Source of the DNA: Cystobasidium ongulense
Taxonomy: Eukaryota > Basidiomycota > Cystobasidiomycetes > Cystobasidiales > Cystobasidiaceae
Assembly: GCA_022835595.1 (NCBI GenBank)
Contig: BQUP01000008.1
Location: forward strand, 248,001-312,000
Direction: 5' to 3'
DNA: 64,000 nucleotides
Position numbers and translations under genes: made by a program. Positions 60,126 to 64,000 of the stretch are shown here, piece by piece (the stretch's first letter is position 1; the number at the start of each line of letters is the position of its first letter). The notes under the pieces are model-generated. The model was not told where the DNA came from. It did not search any database and worked only from the letters and a program-made list of their open reading frames with translations.

Positions 60126-62120
60126 ATGCTGCAGCTCACTGCCTTCGTATGCCTCGGCCTGCTGGCGAAGCCGAGCTATGGACGTCCTTCTACGAGATTT
60201 CCACCTGTCGACACTGGTGTCGTCATACCTCTCTTCAAGCGGTCATCGGCATTAGATATGCAGGCTGGTGACTCTATGCAGACTGGGAATTCGGTCGTTA
60301 ACCTCACAATCATCGAGCAGCACCTTGCTCAGGTCGAAGCCAAATATCAGCAAGGGCTCAGTAATTGGCAAGCGAATACCGGTTCTTTCAGCTTGTTCGC
60401 TAAATCATCGCACAATTACGACTACGAAGCAGATGCTCCTACGGAGCAAGAGCAAGAGCAACCGCAGACGACATCAGACGATCTTCCCACCTCTTTCCCG
60501 CAGACAGACGATGTCTTGCCGACATCCAGTCCAGTGTTTCACTCAAGCGACGTCAAGTTGCCTGATGTACGCAAGTTCCACTATCTACCTTCTACAGCCG
60601 TCCTCACAAAGCACCGCCAAGTGTTCAAAGCCAGGCAGTCTGAACCGCTCATTAATGAGAAGAACGATCAGTTGTGGGTGGGCTACATCGCAATCGGAGC
60701 AAACCAGCAATCTTTTCTCATAGATTTCGACACGTGAGCATCTTTTCTACCTGGGCTCAGTTCGCCTGATCTCACCTGAGACTGAAACAACACTGACTTT
60801 CGGCTATAGTGGCTCAGCTGATTTATGGGTTCCGAGCACTAAATGCACATCGGATGCATGCAGAAATCACAGAAAGTACGACTCTCAGACGAGCGCTACC
60901 AGTCGGCTCAAGGATGGAAAGCATTTCAGAGTGTGAGCGTGCCCCCAGCGCCTTTTTGCCATTCCCACCTTTTGAAACCACTTCCAAATCCAGTACATAC
61001 GGAGACGGCTCAACATCGTCTGGGTAAGTGAAGTAAAAAAATCCATTGCTGCTTCCTAGCACCAAGCTGACTAATTTTGGCATGAAGACCTGTCTACACA
61101 GACCAGGTAAGTATCGCCGGGTTAACAGCTGATGATCAGTACTTCTCCGCAGTAGACGATGTGTCTCCTTCATTCGCCAACGATGTCGAAGACGGTATTT
61201 TGGGCATGGCCTTCCAGAGCATTTCCGAACTTGGTCAACCACCTTTCTTCCAGACTGTAAGGCTAATTACCCCTCTTCGCCAGTATTAACACTAACAACG
61301 AGTCTCTGCAGTTGATCAATCAGCAACAGGTACCGTCCCCAGTCTTCAGTTTCAAGTTAGCGAAAGAAGGATCGGAGCTCTACCTTGGTGGAACGAATCC
61401 AAATCTGTACACAGGCGAGATAGAGTACTATCCAATTATATCACGGTCATATTGGGTAAAATCACTTCGTCCCTGACAGAATTCTCCTGGCTCGAATAGT
61501 CTTGCTGATCTGTTTCAACAATTTAGATTATACCAAGCTCAGTCTATGTCAATGGAGATAAGGTAGCGTACCGAAAGGGACCCAATACGATTGTCGATAC
61601 CGGAACAACAATCATTATCGCACCTCCCAGAGATGCGGACGCCTTCTGGAATCAAGTCCCAGGCTCAGGCCGCTACCCGCCCGCCCCGTCATATTACACA
61701 TATCCATGCGATCAGCCACCGGACGTAGCCTTCACTTTCGGGACTTCGTCTACTAAGTGGAGCATCAAACCATCCGATATGAATCTTGGACGTGTGTCAG
61801 CTGGCTCAGACACGTGTGTTGGTGCTCTCGTGGGGCAGGACCGTAAGTCACGAAGACGTTTGGCACCTGTCCAAGATTATTGACGTGAAACTGTCATTAG
61901 TGGGCATCAGCGCTTGGATCCTAGGGGATACTTTTATGAAGAGTGAGCCAGAACGCTGTTAATGAGCTACTACGCCAGTACTGACCTTTGTGACGCACTG
62001 TATCAGATGTATAGTAAGCATAGCTAGCCACACCATCTGATGCAGTATTCTGACTTCTTTTCTTGCAGCTCCGTGTTCGATATGGGACAATCGCGCGTTG
62101 GATTCGCTACTCTGAAGTAG
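60126..62120 (+). CDS. Secreted pepsin-type aspartic protease
   Basis: An A1-family endopeptidase, probably secreted as a zymogen. Exons are 60126-60733, 60810-60932, 60994-61023, 61088-61256, 61312-61455, 61527-61842, 61901-61942, 62007-62013 and 62069-62120, giving 496 aa. A signal peptide (MLQLTAFVCLGLLAKPSYG) leads a long propeptide of about 170 residues with an acidic Gln/Ser-rich part and basic cleavage candidates (FKR, KAR). The two catalytic aspartates lie in DFDTGSADLWVPS (about D202) and IVDTGTTIII (about D382). The flap has VTYGDGSTSSG, and GILGMAFQ and AWILGDTFM are family markers. Exon 8 is only 7 nt, and it is needed to give NVYSVFDMG. No GPI tail is present. Confidence 0.92.
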
Positions 62121-62351
62121 ACATCATAGTACAGGTGTATACCCCCCTCAATTTCGTATTAGGCGTTGTTTGAAAAGAGGTCGGCGGTGTGTGATAATAG
62201 TGTAGATTATTGTCATAGTCAAGTTGCTAGTCTACAGATTGAGGCCTCGTGGTGATAGCAACACGTTTACTGCAACTGCCTCACTTACTCCCCTTTGCCC
62301 AAGAACCTTTACACGGCACCAATCAAGCGGTACTCCGCGGCTTTTAATACT

Positions 62352-64000
62352 CTAGAAGTCATCCGTGAATGATTTGACGATGCGATCGCCTCCAACTAGC
62401 TTGTAGCCATTGGTTTTGAACAGTTGGCATCGAAGGAAAGGCTTGAGATCGTAAATCTCGACTTCCTTTCCGCGCTCTTCCAGCTCGGTAAGCTTGACTT
62501 CGACTTTGGACGGGGGTTGATCATTGTTACGCAAAGCGTAGTAACGGACCTTATCCTTCACTATTTGACCCAGCAAGAATGCCAGCAGCTCTTCGTGGTC
62601 CTGTGCTTTAGTCATGTACTTCTTGAAACCCTGTTGAAATAGTCAAGCATCAGCGGCTTGCTACGCATGTGGAGGAACTCGGCAAGGACAACTTACGCGC
62701 TCGAGCTGCTTCTTGATAGACAGTTTCTGAGCATTGACGAAGCTTGCGATGGTGACCTGGACGGCCAAATCGATATCATCGCTTCGAACAGTGTTCCTGA
62801 GATGCATCTTTGCGCTAGCTTCGGCCATACGAATGGTAGATTCCAGATGTCGAACAGTGATAGGAAACGATCCGGTAGAGAGTGACTCTCGTCGCAGGTC
62901 GGCGTAAAGCTTTGAAATCTTTTCGACGTCCATCTGGATAAGATTGGGTTGCATGCGCTCGCGAGCATACTGGATGTACTTCTTGAGTGTGTCTTGAGGT
63001 AGAATCTGAGGTGAAAGATGTCAGGATGCATTCAAAACACTCCTCAATACGAGGCACGAGGCTCACATCTTTGTCCAAGCTTGTTGTGACGTTCATCTCA
63101 TCCTGCTCTGGGACAAAGTCTGGGTGACTTCTGGTGTGACTGCCCACGACGAAGCGCGCTAGCATCTCATCAAGTACTGGATCGACTGCGTCCTTCACCA
63201 CGCACAAAACATCGAAACGAGATAGAATGGGCTCTGTCAATTCGACATTCTGACTGAAAGGAATGGTAGGGTTGTAACGACCCCGAATAGGATTGGCGGC
63301 GGCTACGATAGCGCATCGAGCTTGCAACGTTGTTACGATACCGGCCTTCGAGATAGAGATGGATTGCTGTTCCATGGCTTCGTGGATGGAGGTTCGGTCG
63401 GCATCGTTCATCTTATCGAATTCATCGATGAGACAGACCCCCTTGTCTGCTAGGACGAGAGCGCCACCTTCGAGCGTCCACTCTTGAGTGACAGGATCCT
63501 TGCGGACACTGGCGGTAAGACCGACAGCGGATGCTCCCTGACCAGTGGCAAAGACAGCTCTGGGTGCCGTCTTCTCAATATACTTCAGGAATTGCGACTT
63601 TGCTGTACCGGGATCGCCAAGCATCAGGACGTTTATGTCACCACGAATGCGATGCTTGTTGTTGATGTTCTTCGTAACACCTCCAAATAAAGATAACGCG
63701 ATGGCAGTCTTGATATCTTCGTGCCCATAGATGGATGGCGCGATTGACTTGATAACACGCTTGCCAATTCGCTCGTCTCTTGCAAGCGCACGGATATGCT
63801 TTTCATCCTCTTCCGTGAGACGGAAAGATGAGTAGAGATCCTCTTTCTTTAAAATGTGATTCGCCTCCAGGACGGTACTGAAAACTGGGAACCCATTCTT
63901 GATGTTCAAGCTTGTATCGAAATTATTGCGATAGACACCGGTCACCTCAACTTCCTCGCCTGGCTTTGCAGAGTCGATAAGATCCCAGAGCAGGATGACT
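62352..64000 (-). CDS. MCM2: DNA replication licensing factor MCM2, 3' part (5' end outside window)
   Basis: A subunit of the MCM2-7 replicative helicase. Exons within the window are 64000-63067 (continuing beyond the edge), 63005-62697 and 62630-62352. The visible part starts at [16 protein letters not shown] and covers the end of the OB domain, the AAA+ core and the C-terminal winged helix: [10 protein letters not shown] (Walker A), CLIDEFDKM (Walker B), [12 protein letters not shown], and the arginine finger [29 protein letters not shown] and [22 protein letters not shown] distinguish MCM2 from the other five subunits. The N-terminal phosphorylated tail and zinc finger lie outside. The gene converges on the aspartic protease gene. 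Confidence 0.96.

Overview
The window is nuclear DNA of an intron-dense fungus, most likely a basidiomycete. The genes carry many short introns (about 50-110 nt) with GT-AG ends, exons as short as 4-23 nt occur, and several families present are typical of filamentous or dimorphic fungi: velvet, WOPR, CFEM, and a secreted glycoprotein family I know from basidiomycete annotations as 'macrofage activating glycoprotein'. I cannot fix the subphylum. I could assemble 24 protein-coding genes. For 22 of them every exon junction and phase was worked out and the exon lengths sum to a whole number of codons. MCM2 runs off the right edge, and dynein intermediate chain starts at the first base of the window. 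No rRNA, tRNA, CRISPR array or recognisable transposon was found.

Layout. 1-11171: dynein intermediate chain (+), alanine aminotransferase (-), cystathionine gamma-lyase (-) and a PMS-type MutL mismatch-repair protein (+). 11329-13464: Zim17/Tim15 (-) and TIM23 (+), two parts of the mitochondrial presequence import machinery, start to start. 13465-16216: 2.75 kb without a gene, leading into a velvet regulator (+, to 17831). 18184-24717: exosome RRP4 (-), a MidA/NDUFAF7-type methyltransferase (+), a secretory-pathway cyclophilin (+) and a CFEM GPI protein (+). 25635-27722: an HSF-type factor (-), then 3 kb of non-coding DNA, then a 23-exon MFS exporter (+, 30706-33978). Two diverged copies of an unidentified repeat flank the exporter (about 29345 and 34225). 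35257-40203: a tandem pair of GPI-anchored glycoproteins (-) with the same exon plan. 41038-47664: an FAD amine oxidase (+), COP9 subunit 3 (-) and homoaconitase (+). 47665-50096: 2.4 kb without a gene, leading into a WOPR regulator (+, to 52560). 53081-58037: an unrecognised coiled-coil protein (+) and a PB1/multi-ZZ protein (+). 58121-64000: thioredoxin reductase (-), an aspartic protease (+) and the 3' part of MCM2 (-).

How the genes relate. Most are single-copy housekeeping genes with compact spacing, and four pairs share short start-to-start regions of 101-474 bp. Three transcription-regulator genes (velvet, HSF-type, WOPR) stand out because each has 2.4-3 kb of non-coding DNA upstream. 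Secreted or surface products (CFEM protein, paired glycoproteins, aspartic protease, exporter) form the accessory component. No complete novel biological system was seen. The most unusual points are the micro-exons, the stop-free 3n introns that split regulator domains, the repeat pair around the exporter, and departures from family norms in TIM23, PMS and the HSF-type factor.
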